A stretch of DNA of 64,000 nucleotides from an uncultured Pelagibacteraceae bacterium. Its GTDB lineage: Bacteria; Pseudomonadota; Alphaproteobacteria; Pelagibacterales; Pelagibacteraceae. Positions 18,331-26,940 of this stretch are shown one piece after another. Position 1 is the first letter of the stretch. Every line of letters starts with the position of its first letter. The stretch is from the NCBI GenBank assembly GCA_902552985.1, contig CACDII010000004.1, positions 66,540-130,539 on the forward strand. The letters run 5' to 3'. The notes beneath the pieces are model-generated. The model did no database searches, was not told where the DNA came from, and saw only the letters and a list, made by a program, of their open reading frames with translations. A program made the translations under genes and the position numbers.

Positions 18331-18504
18331 ATTTTTATTTAAATAATTATTGTTGAATTAATTTTATTTATGTTACTCTAAAATTTATAAAAACACTAAA
18401 ATGAGAACTTTTTCCAATGTGATTCGGTCATGTTTTAGACTATTTTTGTTCTTTGTAAGCAACAACATGTAGTAGATAATTAATTATACATACAAAACTT
18501 TGAA

Positions 18505-20982
18505 ATGCCAAAAAAAAATATAACTGCTGTTCTAGGTCCTACTAACACAGGAAAAACATACTTAGCTATTGAAACAATGCTCTCATTTGACTCTGGCATG
18601 ATTGGTTTTCCACTCAGATTACTTGCCAGAGAGGTATATGACAAAATTATTAAAAAAATAGATCCCAGCAAAGTTGCATTAATAACTGGTGAAGAAAAAA
18701 TCATACCTTCAAATGCAAAATATTATCTTTGCACAGTAGAGTCCATGCCAATAGATAAAAATTTAGATTTTGTAGGCGTTGATGAAATTCAAATGTGTAA
18801 TGATCATGAAAGAGGTCATGTTTTTACAGATAGATTTTTAAATTTAAGGGGTCAAAAATTAACTATGTTTATGGGATCAAATTCAATGAAAAATATAATT
18901 GAAAAATTAGATGATGATATTGAATATATTGATAGAAAAAGACTTTCTAAACTAACATATTCTGGTCATAAGAAGATATCTAGAATTGATCAAAAAAGTG
19001 TCATTATTGCTTTCTCTGCTGAAGAAGTTTATGCAATTGCAGAATTAATTAGAAGACAAAAGGGTGGTGCTGCAATTGTCATGGGATCTTTAAGTCCAAA
19101 AACAAGAAATTCTCAAGTTAGCTTGTATCAGTCAGGCGATGTTGACTATTTAGTAGCTACAGATGCAATTGGTATGGGAATTAATATGGACTTAAACAAT
19201 GTTTACTTTTCTAATTTAAAGAAATTTGATGGAAAAAAATTACGAAGATTAAAGTTGTCTGAAATATCACAAATAGCTGGAAGAGCAGGACGATATTTAA
19301 ATGATGGTACATTTGGAATTACTGGAGACTGTGGTGAAATTAGTGCTGAGGAAATAGAGTCGCTAGAAAATCATAAAATAGAAGACATACAAACAATTTT
19401 TTGGAGAAATCCAAATTTGAATTTTAAAAATGGAGATACATTAATAAAATCATTGGAAGAAAGACCTAAAAAAGGTTGGCTTAAAAAAGTTTCAGAATGT
19501 GAAGATGAAAAAGTTCTGAAATATATACTAAAGGATACTGAAAAACTTCAAATTTTTAACAATGAAAACGAACTAAAATTACTTTGGGAATGCTGTCAAA
19601 TACCTGACTTTGTTAAAAAAACATATGGTAATCATTTAGAAGTAGTTGGTAAAGTTTTCAATTTTTTAAGAGAAAGTCCAGGAAAAATAACTAATAAATA
19701 CATGAAGCAACAATTGTCTGCTCTTGATAAACTAGATGGAAACGTAGATTCTATATCTAATCGTATAGCAAATGTAAGAACCTGGTCGTATGTTTCAAAT
19801 AAAGTTAACTGGGTTGAAAATCAAGACTATTGGGTAGAAAGAACAAAACTATTAGAAGATAAATTATCAGACAGATTACATGAAGAACTAACAAAAAGTT
19901 TTATCGACAAAAGAGCAAGTGTTTTAGCTAGAGGATTAAAACAAGATATGACTTTTGATACAAAAATAATCGAAAATGAAAAGGTTATTATAGATAATCA
20001 ATTCATTGGAAAATTAAAAGGATTGAAATTAGAATTAGATTTAAAAATTGGTACTCTTGATACCGATATAAAATCGTTAAAAAAAGCTGCAAGACAAAGC
20101 ATAGGACCAGAATTAAACAAAAGGATTGATCAAATTATTAATACAGGCCTGCTTGAAGTAAAAGATGATTTCAAGATATATTGGCAAAAATTTCCAGTTG
20201 CAAAATTAATGCCGGGTAAAGACTATCTTGAGCCTGAATTAAATTTAATAATCGACGATATTGTTGAAAATGATAAACAAAAAAATCTTCTAACCTTTTT
20301 AAATAAATGGCTAAAAGAAAAAATTGCTGATGTCTTAAAAAGCTTAATTGATTTAAAAAATTTAAAGGAAAGCAACTCTTCCATAAGAGCTTTAGCTTTT
20401 CAGTTATATGAGAATAATGGTGTTTTAAAAAGAGATAACGTCTCAAATTATTTAAAAAAGCTAGATCAAAGTGAAAGAAAAGTTTTAAGAAACTTAGGTG
20501 TAAAGTTTGGTAGATACCATATTTTTCTTTTCAAACTGTTAAAACCCGAAGCAGTTTCACTTAGAATTTTACTCTGGAAAAATTATAACCAAAAATTCTT
20601 TAATCTTAAACCTCCAACCTTTGGCTTAAATTTTTTAGAGAACAAAGAATTTAAAAACAAAAATTTTATGCTCTTATGTGGTTTTGAAAACTTCGAAAAT
20701 TTTTTTATTAGAATTGATATTTTAGAAAGATTATTTATTCAAATAATTAATTCAAATTTAGAAAATGAAACTAAACTGGTACCTGAAATGTTAAACTTAC
20801 TTGGTTGTAGTAAAGACAATTTTTTAAAGTTATTAAAAATAATGAATTATAAAACATATAAAAAAGATAATGATTTATATTTTAAATACTCTCCTAAGAA
20901 GCAAAAAATAAAAAAATTTATTGAAAAGAAAACAATTAAAGATAATCCTTTTAAAGTATTAAAAAATATTAATTTTAAATAA
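18505..20982 (+). CDS. SUV3-like DExH RNA helicase
   Basis: ATP-dependent superfamily 2 helicase related to mitochondrial SUV3 and the alphaproteobacterial relatives. Walker A GPTNTGKT is at residues 11-18, preceded by almost no leader; motif II is DEIQM near 93; the second RecA domain carries MGSLSPKTRN, ATDAIGMGINMDLNNVYFS and QIAGRAGRY. The remaining ~500 residues are a Lys- and Leu-rich helical region of unclear role. SUV3 works in RNA turnover with an exoribonuclease; pnp lies elsewhere in this window, and a link is inference only. The stop overlaps the next ATG (TAATG). Confidence 0.9.
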   Translation: MPKKNITAVLGPTNTGKTYLAIETMLSFDSGMIGFPLRLLAREVYDKIIKKIDPSKVALITGEEKIIPSNAKYYLCTVESMPIDKNLDFVGVDEIQMCNDHERGHVFTDRFLNLRGQKLTMFMGSNSMKNIIEKLDDDIEYIDRKRLSKLTYSGHKKISRIDQKSVIIAFSAEEVYAIAELIRRQKGGAAIVMGSLSPKTRNSQVSLYQSGDVDYLVATDAIGMGINMDLNNVYFSNLKKFDGKKLRRLKLSEISQIAGRAGRYLNDGTFGITGDCGEISAEEIESLENHKIEDIQTIFWRNPNLNFKNGDTLIKSLEERPKKGWLKKVSECEDEKVLKYILKDTEKLQIFNNENELKLLWECCQIPDFVKKTYGNHLEVVGKVFNFLRESPGKITNKYMKQQLSALDKLDGNVDSISNRIANVRTWSYVSNKVNWVENQDYWVERTKLLEDKLSDRLHEELTKSFIDKRASVLARGLKQDMTFDTKIIENEKVIIDNQFIGKLKGLKLELDLKIGTLDTDIKSLKKAARQSIGPELNKRIDQIINTGLLEVKDDFKIYWQKFPVAKLMPGKDYLEPELNLIIDDIVENDKQKNLLTFLNKWLKEKIADVLKSLIDLKNLKESNSSIRALAFQLYENNGVLKRDNVSNYLKKLDQSERKVLRNLGVKFGRYHIFLFKLLKPEAVSLRILLWKNYNQKFFNLKPPTFGLNFLENKEFKNKNFMLLCGFENFENFFIRIDILERLFIQIINSNLENETKLVPEMLNLLGCSKDNFLKLLKIMNYKTYKKDNDLYFKYSPKKQKIKKFIEKKTIKDNPFKVLKNINFK

Positions 20983-21419
20983 TGTTAAACTTTTTTAAAA
21001 ATTTGAAACCAAAAAAGATTAAAAATGAGCAAAATAAACAATTACTTACAAAAACTGCTTCATTGTTAATTCATGCGGCTAAAATTGACCTTGAATTTAC
21101 TGATAAAGAGAAAAAAATTATTAAAAAAGCAATAATTGATCTTGGTGGAAATATTTCAATAATTGATGAATTAATAAAAGAAGCTGAGATAAATGAAAAA
21201 AATTCTAACCAAATATTAAATTTTACCAAAGAAATTAAAAATACTAATCATGAATTTAAAATAAAAATTATTGAAGTTTTGTGGAAAATTATTTATTCCA
21301 ATAATGAAGCTGATATTTATGAAGCTAATTTAATGAGTAGACTATCAGGTCTATTATATATAGATAACAAAACTATGGCCGAGATAAAAGAAAAGGTTAA
21401 AAAAAACTTTTTTAAATGA
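20982..21419 (+). CDS. TerB-like domain protein
   Basis: 145-residue, all-helical soluble protein. [23 protein letters not shown] and [25 protein letters not shown] resemble the two acidic-helix halves of the TerB/DjlA family, which bind metal through conserved Asp and Glu. Cellular role is unknown; family members occur in stress and membrane-associated systems. It starts inside the helicase stop and its own stop overlaps the ferredoxin start (ATGA), so the four genes from 18505 to 22502 form one operon. Confidence 0.75.
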   Translation: MLNFFKNLKPKKIKNEQNKQLLTKTASLLIHAAKIDLEFTDKEKKIIKKAIIDLGGNISIIDELIKEAEINEKNSNQILNFTKEIKNTNHEFKIKIIEVLWKIIYSNNEADIYEANLMSRLSGLLYIDNKTMAEIKEKVKKNFFK

Positions 21420-21742
21420 CATATATAGTAAATGACAAATGTATAAAATGTAAGCTAATGGATTGTGTTGAGGTTTGTCCAGTTGATTGTTTTTATGAAG
21501 GAAAAAATATGCTTGTAATTAAACCTGATGAGTGTATAGATTGTGGCGTTTGTGAACCTGAGTGTCCGATAGATGCTATTGAACCAGACACAAATAAAGG
21601 TATAGAAAAATGGTTAGACATAAACAAAAAATACTCAGAAATTTGGCCAAATATAACAGAAAAAAAAGATCCCCCAAAAGATAGTAAGGAACACGAGAAT
21701 GAAGAAAATAAATTTGAAAAGTATTTTAAAGAAAACATTTAA
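21416..21742 (+). CDS. fdxA: 7Fe ferredoxin (FdxA type)
   Basis: Small electron carrier with one 3Fe-4S and one 4Fe-4S cluster. Residues 1-60 hold [18 protein letters not shown] and [16 protein letters not shown], the standard FdxA cysteine arrangement. The C-terminus (residues 75-108) is an acidic tail. Length 108 is normal. The last 44 bases are shared, in another frame, with the start of the CarD gene. Confidence 0.95.
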   Translation: MTYIVNDKCIKCKLMDCVEVCPVDCFYEGKNMLVIKPDECIDCGVCEPECPIDAIEPDTNKGIEKWLDINKKYSEIWPNITEKKDPPKDSKEHENEENKFEKYFKENI

Positions 21743-22502
21743 AAAACCATCTAAAAAAAAAACTAAAAAAGTATCAAAAACTACTAATAAAAAAATCAAT
21801 AAAAAATTAAAAAAAAAGAAAATAACAAAATCAAAAACTGTTACTCCAGTTAAAAAAAATATCACTAAAACAGAAAACAAAGTTGAAAATTTAAGAATTT
21901 CAAAAACCAACGAAGTAAAACCAGAAATTAAAAAAATTAAAAAACAAGAAACTGAAAAAAAAATATATAAAGTTAAAGATTATGTTGTATATCCAAAACA
22001 TGGAGTTGGACAAGTTTTATCAATAAGCTCTAAATCAATTGGTGGTATTGAGGTTCAATGTTATGATATTAAATTTGAAAAAGATAAGGCTATAGGTTTA
22101 CTACCAATAAATAAACAATCGAATTTAAGACCTCTTGCAACAATTAATCAAGTTAACAAATCAATCTCAATATTGAAAAGTAAACCAAAAATTAAACGAT
22201 CAATGTGGAGTAGAAGAGCACAAGAATATGAACAAAAAATTACTTCAGGAAAAATATACGATTTAGCAGAAGTTGTAAGAGATCTTAATAAAGGTGATGA
22301 TTTGATGGTTGATCAATCTTATAGTGAAAGACAACTTTTTGAGAAAGCTTATGAAAGAATATTAACAGAATTCCAAATTGTTATGGGTATATCCTTAGAA
22401 GATACTCAAAAAAAATTAGATAAAGCTCTTAAAAGAAATTTGGAAAATCAAAAACCAAAAGTTGAATCAAAACCAGTTGAGGAAGTACAAATAGCTGAAT
22501 AA
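21699..22502 (+). CDS. CarD/CdnL-family transcription regulator with lysine-rich N-terminal tail
   Basis: RNA-polymerase-binding regulator that stabilises open complexes. The CarD core begins near residue 92 ([20 protein letters not shown]) and runs through PLRPLAT-like and [12 protein letters not shown] segments to about 245. The family usually begins at this core (~160-170 residues); here about 88 residues precede it and are over 40 percent Lys, resembling a histone H1 tail. No later ATG, GTG or TTG before the core suits as an alternative, so the start at 21699 inside fdxA seems real. The operon ends at a bidirectional terminator just after the stop. Confidence 0.9.
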   Translation: MKKINLKSILKKTFKKPSKKKTKKVSKTTNKKINKKLKKKKITKSKTVTPVKKNITKTENKVENLRISKTNEVKPEIKKIKKQETEKKIYKVKDYVVYPKHGVGQVLSISSKSIGGIEVQCYDIKFEKDKAIGLLPINKQSNLRPLATINQVNKSISILKSKPKIKRSMWSRRAQEYEQKITSGKIYDLAEVVRDLNKGDDLMVDQSYSERQLFEKAYERILTEFQIVMGISLEDTQKKLDKALKRNLENQKPKVESKPVEEVQIAE

Positions 22503-22506
22503 AAAA

Positions 22507-22547
22507 AACGCCCCGCATAAAATATTTATGAGGAGCGTTCTTTTTTT
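22507..22547. terminator. Bidirectional terminator between carD and the small basic gene
   Basis: Arms 22507-22521 and 22525-22539 pair at 13 of 15 positions around a 3-base loop. The + strand then has CTTTTTTT and the minus strand eight T. It can end both the rightward carD operon and the leftward 23-codon gene. Confidence 0.85.
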
Positions 22548-22564
22548 AAAAAAAGAATATTTAA

Positions 22565-22636
22565 TTATCTTCTTCTTCTTCTTTTTTTAGCTTTCTTTTT
22601 AGCTTTCTTTTTAGCTTTTTTTCTTCTTTTAGCCAT
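22565..22636 (-). CDS. 23-residue polycationic peptide (unnamed)
   Basis: ATG at 22636 opens MAKRRKKAKK, followed by two further AKKK units and five terminal Arg, then TAA at 22565-22567. Of 23 residues, 18 are Lys or Arg and four are Ala. The gene has all its own signals: promoter TTGACA / 17 bp / TAAAAA (22688-22716), a 16-base palindrome in the leader (22661-22676), ribosome site GGAG six bases before the ATG, and a terminator (22507-22547). Together these make a real gene much likelier than a chance frame. It could bind DNA or rRNA; the size and charge recall the 25-residue ribosomal protein eL41, by analogy only. Confidence 0.75.
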   Translation of the reverse strand: MAKRRKKAKKKAKKKAKKRRRRR

Positions 22637-22660
22637 CTTTAGCTCCCTGTTTTAGTTTTA

Positions 22661-22676
22661 CGAATCAATTGATTCG
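22661..22676. promoter_or_regulatory. 16-base palindrome in the leader of the small basic gene
   Basis: CGAATCAATTGATTCG is a perfect palindrome just downstream of the predicted transcription start and 25 bases before the ATG. It could be an operator or an RNA hairpin with a 6-bp stem. Confidence 0.5.
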
Positions 22677-22687
22677 CTCTTAACCTA

Positions 22688-22716
22688 TTTTTATTTTTTT
22701 TAATAAGTTATGTCAA
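22688..22716 (-). promoter_or_regulatory. Predicted sigma-70 promoter of the small basic gene
   Basis: On the minus strand TTGACA (22711-22716) is separated by 17 bases from TAAAAA (22688-22693). Perfect -35, acceptable -10, giving a leader of about 45 nucleotides. Confidence 0.55.
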
Positions 22717-22834
22717 ACCTTTAATTAAAGATAAAAATTATAAAAATTTTATAAAAAACTTAATTTAAATTAAAATTTTAGAAACTTAAATAAATAAGAT
22801 TTTATGCGACTAATAACCAATTTTTAAAATAAAA

Positions 22835-24541
22835 TTAGTATAATTTTTCAAATTCTTTTTTATAATTATTAATTATTTTATATCTTTTTAGTTTTAGAGT
22901 TGGTGTTAACATACCATTTTCAATTGAAAATTTTTCACTAATTATAAAAAATTTTTTAATATTTTCTATTTTAGATAATTTTTTATTTATTTTTTCTACT
23001 TCGAATTCAATTTCTTCATCTGTTATTGTTTTTTTTTCATTATTTAGCACCAACAATGCAACAAGATATGGTTTATTATCTCCATAAACAATCGCTTGAT
23101 CTACTAATTCTGAATTAACTAACTCATTTTCAATTTTTAATGGAGAAATATTGTCTCCTCCCGGGGTAATTAAAATATCTTTTTTTCTATCTGTTATTTT
23201 CAAATAATTATTTTCAAAAACCCCAATGTCTCCTGTGTGTAGCCAGCCATCCCTTAAAACTTTATCTGTTTCTTCTTTGTTGTTCCAATAGCCAAGCATA
23301 ACATTCTCGCCTTTCACAAGGATTTCTCCATCCTCAGCAATTTTTACCTTGTTTCCTTTAAACGGAGGTCCGACTGTTTCTACTCTAATATCATTTATTG
23401 GATTACAGCTTACTACTGGAGATGTTTCTGTTAGACCATACCCCTGTAAAGTGGGCAAGCCTATAGCATTCAAAAAAAAACCTACTTGTTTATCTAAAGC
23501 GCCTCCTCCAGAAACGAAGGTTTTTAGAGAACCCCCAAATTGAGCCTTAATTTTTTTCCTTACAATTTTCTCTAAAATTACGTCCTGGATTTTTTCAATA
23601 AAATTTAAAGGTTCTTTTTTAATTTTTTTAAGACCAAGACTTAACATTTTTTGAACTAACATTTTTTTAACTCCTTTTGCTTTACTAAAACTTGCATTAA
23701 TTTTTTGATAAAGATTTTGGTAAAACCTTGGGACCGCAGTCATAATTTCCGGACTACAGTCATTCATATTTTTTATTAACTTTTCAATGCTTTCTGCATA
23801 AAATATTCTTGCTGAAACAGTAATTTGAACAAATTGAACTGTATGTTCATAGGAATGAGATAATGGCAGCCAAGTTAAAAATCTTGTTTGATCTTTTTTT
23901 ATTAATGGTTCTAAAATTTCAATTGCACCTTCACAATTATTTAAAATTCCACCATGACTTAAAACAACTCCTTTTGGATTGCCCTGTGTTCCAGAAGTAT
24001 AAATAATACATGCAGGATCTTTTCTATTTATTTCAGTTTTTGGAATATTATTATCAATTTTTAATTCAAAAAATAAGTTGTTTATGTTTTGATATTCATT
24101 TTCATTTACATTCTCTAGTTTTTCAAAAGAGAATATCTTTTTTATAAAGTTTTTACTCTTAATAATATTTTTCACTTTGTTAAATTGCTCTGTATTTGAA
24201 ATAAAAATTACCGACGGTTTACAATCATTTATAATATATTCATAATCTCTCTCAGCATAAGTAGTATACGCTGGAACAGTAATTGATCCTGATAACATTA
24301 TAGATAAATCAGAAATGAACCATTCAGGTCTATTTTCAGAAATTAATAGACATCTATCACCTTTATTAACATAAGATTTTAATTCTGCAGAAAGTTTTTT
24401 TATAAATCTAAATGTTTCTTCCCAATTATAATTTTTTTTTGGTTCCTTTAACGATGATAATAATATTTTTTTTCTATCTTTTTGTGATTCGAATCGAAAA
24501 AAGAAGAGTTCTACTAAATTGTTTAGATTTTTTAAATCCAT
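22835..24541 (-). CDS. Long-chain fatty acid-CoA ligase (AMP-forming)
   Basis: Activates fatty acids to acyl-CoA. AMP-binding motif CIIYTSGTQGNPKGVVLSHGG, GYGLTETSPVVSCNP and WLHTGDIGVFENNYLKITDRKKDI are all present and in order. I place the start at the ATG at 24541 (568 residues, beginning MDLKNLNNLVELFFFRFE), because the frame upstream enters tRNA-Leu through a TTG and cannot be coding. The C-terminal KLKRYKIINNYKKEFEKLY is typical of FadD15-type synthetases. The stop is followed by AT-rich sequence without a clear terminator. Confidence 0.92.
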   Translation of the reverse strand: MDLKNLNNLVELFFFRFESQKDRKKILLSSLKEPKKNYNWEETFRFIKKLSAELKSYVNKGDRCLLISENRPEWFISDLSIMLSGSITVPAYTTYAERDYEYIINDCKPSVIFISNTEQFNKVKNIIKSKNFIKKIFSFEKLENVNENEYQNINNLFFELKIDNNIPKTEINRKDPACIIYTSGTQGNPKGVVLSHGGILNNCEGAIEILEPLIKKDQTRFLTWLPLSHSYEHTVQFVQITVSARIFYAESIEKLIKNMNDCSPEIMTAVPRFYQNLYQKINASFSKAKGVKKMLVQKMLSLGLKKIKKEPLNFIEKIQDVILEKIVRKKIKAQFGGSLKTFVSGGGALDKQVGFFLNAIGLPTLQGYGLTETSPVVSCNPINDIRVETVGPPFKGNKVKIAEDGEILVKGENVMLGYWNNKEETDKVLRDGWLHTGDIGVFENNYLKITDRKKDILITPGGDNISPLKIENELVNSELVDQAIVYGDNKPYLVALLVLNNEKKTITDEEIEFEVEKINKKLSKIENIKKFFIISEKFSIENGMLTPTLKLKRYKIINNYKKEFEKLY

Positions 24542-24549
24542 ATTTTTTT

Positions 24550-24636
24550 TGGTGGGCAAAGAGAGAATCGAACTCTCACAGTATTGCTACTATTGGATTT
24601 TGAGTCCAACGCGTCTACCAGTTCCGCCATTCGCCC
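24550..24636 (-). tRNA. tRNA-Leu (anticodon CAA)
   Basis: The minus strand gives acceptor GGGCGAA pairing with TTTGCCC, D loop with AACTGGTAGACGCG typical of leucine tRNAs, anticodon loop CTCAAAA (CAA, decoding UUG), a long class II variable arm, T arm GAGAG-TTCGATT-CTCTC, discriminator A and encoded CCA. Confidence 0.97.
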
Positions 24637-24701
24637 TAAATTATTTAAATTCATACATTTATAATAATAGTATAAAAAGACATGTAGTAATAAAAGAAAA
24701 T

Positions 24702-25310
24702 ATGTTTAAAGAACTTTATAAAAAATCCTTAAATCTCGCAGGTCATAAAAGTTCTAAAAGTATTTTGGGATTTATTGCTTTTATAGAAAGCTTTATTTTC
24801 CCAATACCACCTGATGTATTAATTATTCCTATGACAATCGCTAGAAGACAAGAGTGGTTAAGAATTGCTTTAATCGCTACCATAGGATCAGTCCTAGGCG
24901 CTTGCTTAGGTTACTTTATAGGATATGTATTTTTTAATGAAATTGGTCTAAGAATTTTTGAATTGTATGGAGTAGATAATGTATCTTTTTTAAAAGACAA
25001 AGTTTCGACTGAGGGGGGTGTGCTAGCATGGATAACGTTATTGGCTATAGCAGGTTTTACCCCAGTTCCATTCAAACTTTTAACTATTACAAGTGGATTT
25101 GTTCATTTTAATATTGTTTATTTTATTATTATTGCCACACTAACAAGGGGTATAAGATTTTTTTTAATTGCCTTTTTAATTGGAAATTTTGGATCAGCAA
25201 TGAAAAAAATTATCGAAAAAAAACTTATTACTGTCTCCTTAACTGCAGCAGTAATTATAATTATCATAGCTTATTTTGTTTATAAATTTTTAATTAATTT
25301 TAGCTCCTAA
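24702..25310 (+). CDS. YqaA-family (DedA-like) membrane protein
   Basis: 202-residue inner-membrane protein of the VTT/SNARE-associated superfamily. GFIAFIESFIFPIPPDVLIIPM and GSVLGACLGYFIGY in the N-terminal half, then GFTPVPFKLLTITSGFVHF, are characteristic of YqaA. Relatives are implicated in lipid flipping or membrane homeostasis; the role here is not shown. The ATG at 24702 is chosen since longer readings run back through tRNA-Leu. Its stop directly abuts the dsbB start. Confidence 0.88.
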   Translation: MFKELYKKSLNLAGHKSSKSILGFIAFIESFIFPIPPDVLIIPMTIARRQEWLRIALIATIGSVLGACLGYFIGYVFFNEIGLRIFELYGVDNVSFLKDKVSTEGGVLAWITLLAIAGFTPVPFKLLTITSGFVHFNIVYFIIIATLTRGIRFFLIAFLIGNFGSAMKKIIEKKLITVSLTAAVIIIIIAYFVYKFLINFSS

Positions 25311-25787
25311 ATGAACAAAATTTTAAATGCCAAAAATTTTTACACTATAGTAGCAGTATTAAGTATTTTAAGCCTATCAAGTGCAATTTATATTGAATAT
25401 GTCCTAAATGTTAATCCGTGCAGACTTTGTTTATACCAAAGAATTCCTTATATTATTTCTATTTTTTTATGTTTCTGCGGTTATTTAAATTTAAAAAAAA
25501 CTCTATGGATGTATTTTTTAACTTTTAATTTTTTGTTAAGTCTTATTTTATCAGGCTACCATGTAGGAATTGAAAACAATATTTTTGCAGAGTTTTCAGG
25601 CTGTACTGCAAATAATTTAAATATTATTGATAAAGAAGAGTTAATAAATTCTTTAAGTGAAAATTTGCCAAATTGTAAAGATGTGAATTTTAAGCTAATT
25701 GGGCTTTCACTTGCGACTATTAATTTATTTATATCTTCAATAATATTTATTACAGGTATATTAGTTATTAAAAATGAAAAAAACTGA
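25311..25787 (+). CDS. dsbB: Disulfide bond formation protein B
   Basis: Inner-membrane quinone reductase that reoxidises a DsbA-type thiol oxidase. The first catalytic pair is Cys37-Cys40 (NPCRLCLYQR), and the second pair lies in the long periplasmic loop (FSGCTANN ... LPNCKDV, near 97 and 123). Four hydrophobic segments fit the family topology; 158 residues is normal. It lies between the YqaA gene and coq7, overlapping coq7 by 14 bases; a link with quinone synthesis is reasonable because DsbB passes electrons to ubiquinone. Confidence 0.93.
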   Translation: MNKILNAKNFYTIVAVLSILSLSSAIYIEYVLNVNPCRLCLYQRIPYIISIFLCFCGYLNLKKTLWMYFLTFNFLLSLILSGYHVGIENNIFAEFSGCTANNLNIIDKEELINSLSENLPNCKDVNFKLIGLSLATINLFISSIIFITGILVIKNEKN

Positions 25788-26307
25788 TAAAAAACTAATT
25801 GAAGAATTTTTGAGAGTAGATCATGCTGGTGAAAGAGGTGCAATCAAAATATACGAAGGTCAATTACTAGCCTTAAAAACCTTCATGAAAAATGAAGATC
25901 TTAAATCAAAACTAGAAGAAATGAAATTACACGAACAAGAACATGCTGATTTTTTTGATAAAGAAATAAAAAAACGAAATATTAAACCGACAAAATTTTT
26001 ACCATTGTGGGATTTGTTGGGTATAAGTTTAGGTTTTGGGTCAACAATACTAGGTAATAAAGCAGCTATGTTGTGCACTGCATCTGTAGAAGAAGTAATT
26101 GATGAACATTATCAAAATCAAATTAACAAATTAGGCGATGATGAAAAAGAATTAAAAAAAAAAATAATTAAATTTAGAGAAGACGAACTTCATCATAAAG
26201 ATATAGCTTATAAAAATGGAGCAAGTAAAGCGGGTGTTTATTCAATTTTAGATAAAGTGATTAAAACTGGCTCAAGAATAGCAATTACAATCTCTGAAAA
26301 AGTATAA
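25774..26307 (+). CDS. coq7: Ubiquinone biosynthesis hydroxylase Coq7 (DMQ hydroxylase)
   Basis: Carboxylate-bridged di-iron monooxygenase that hydroxylates demethoxyubiquinone. Iron ligands are visible in order: FLRVDHAGERGAIKIYEGQL near residue 15, LHEQEHADFF near 50, SVEEVIDEHYQNQ near 105 and REDELHHKDIA near 140. Length 177 is normal for the alphaproteobacterial enzyme. Last gene of the YqaA-dsbB-coq7 run; its stop is followed at once by the stop of the convergent HNH gene. Confidence 0.95.
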   Translation: MKKTDKKLIEEFLRVDHAGERGAIKIYEGQLLALKTFMKNEDLKSKLEEMKLHEQEHADFFDKEIKKRNIKPTKFLPLWDLLGISLGFGSTILGNKAAMLCTASVEEVIDEHYQNQINKLGDDEKELKKKIIKFREDELHHKDIAYKNGASKAGVYSILDKVIKTGSRIAITISEKV

Positions 26308-26886
26308 TTAAGGCTCTAATTCAACATCCCAATACAAATAATCCATCCAGCTTTTATGAAGAAAGTTTGGAGGAAAATTTTTTCCGTTCTTATGCAAATC
26401 TTCAGTTGATGGTTGATAAGGCTTTTGATTTAGCGCCATTCCAGACTCTGTAATTAAACGACCACCCTTTTTAACATTACAATATGAACATGCTGTTACA
26501 ACATTATCCCAGTCTGTCTTCCCACCTTTAGACCTTGGTAATAAATGATCGAAAGTTAATTCTTTTTTGCTACCACAATACTGGCAAGAAAACTTATCCC
26601 TTAAAAAAACATTAAACCTTGTAAAATTTGGATTAGAAAGAGGTCTTACATAATTTTTTAATGCAATAACACTAGGTAATTTCATATAAAAGGAAGGACT
26701 TCGAATAACACGATCGTAATTACTAACAATTGTGACTCTATCTAAAAATACTGATTTTATAGAATCTTGCCAGCACCAAAGTGATAAAGGATAATAACTT
26801 AAAGGTCTATAATCTGCATTTAAAACCAGTGCAGGACATTTTTCTAACGAAATATTTTGATCAATAAAAGTCATTTTTTTACTCAA
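26308..26886 (-). CDS. HNH endonuclease family protein
   Basis: 192 residues with an HNH nuclease fold near the middle: zinc pair CQYC, then LTFDHLLPRSKGGKTDWDNVVTACSYCNVKK carrying the His, Asn and second zinc pair. The N-terminal part (ALVLNADYRPLSYYPLSLWCWQDSIKSVFLDRVTIV) is that of the widespread housekeeping HNH family in alphaproteobacteria and cyanobacteria, not a homing or restriction enzyme. Precise role unknown. No mobile-element context is seen around it. Confidence 0.88.
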   Translation of the reverse strand: MSKKMTFIDQNISLEKCPALVLNADYRPLSYYPLSLWCWQDSIKSVFLDRVTIVSNYDRVIRSPSFYMKLPSVIALKNYVRPLSNPNFTRFNVFLRDKFSCQYCGSKKELTFDHLLPRSKGGKTDWDNVVTACSYCNVKKGGRLITESGMALNQKPYQPSTEDLHKNGKNFPPNFLHKSWMDYLYWDVELEP

Positions 26887-26940
26887 GACTAACTTAAATT
26901 ATTTTATTAATCAATAGTAGCAAGAAAATTTAAAATTTTA

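Noticed and set aside
18401-18472. 23-codon frame in the acetoacetyl-CoA synthetase/helicase divergent gap
   Set aside because: No ribosome site, promoter or distinctive composition; likely chance.
20982-22502. TerB gene considered as part of a tellurite-resistance or defence system
   Set aside because: No other ter genes are near; it lies in a helicase-ferredoxin-CarD operon.
24542-24559. TTG start for the acyl-CoA ligase within tRNA-Leu
   Set aside because: It would begin inside the tRNA 3' end; ATG at 24541 is a normal start.
24519-24701. N-terminal extension of the YqaA-type protein running through tRNA-Leu
   Set aside because: The added residues are the antisense translation of the tRNA; the ATG at 24702 gives the normal family N-terminus.
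26308-26886. HNH gene considered as a homing or mobile-element nuclease
   Set aside because: It matches the chromosomal housekeeping HNH family, and no intron, phage or restriction genes are near.
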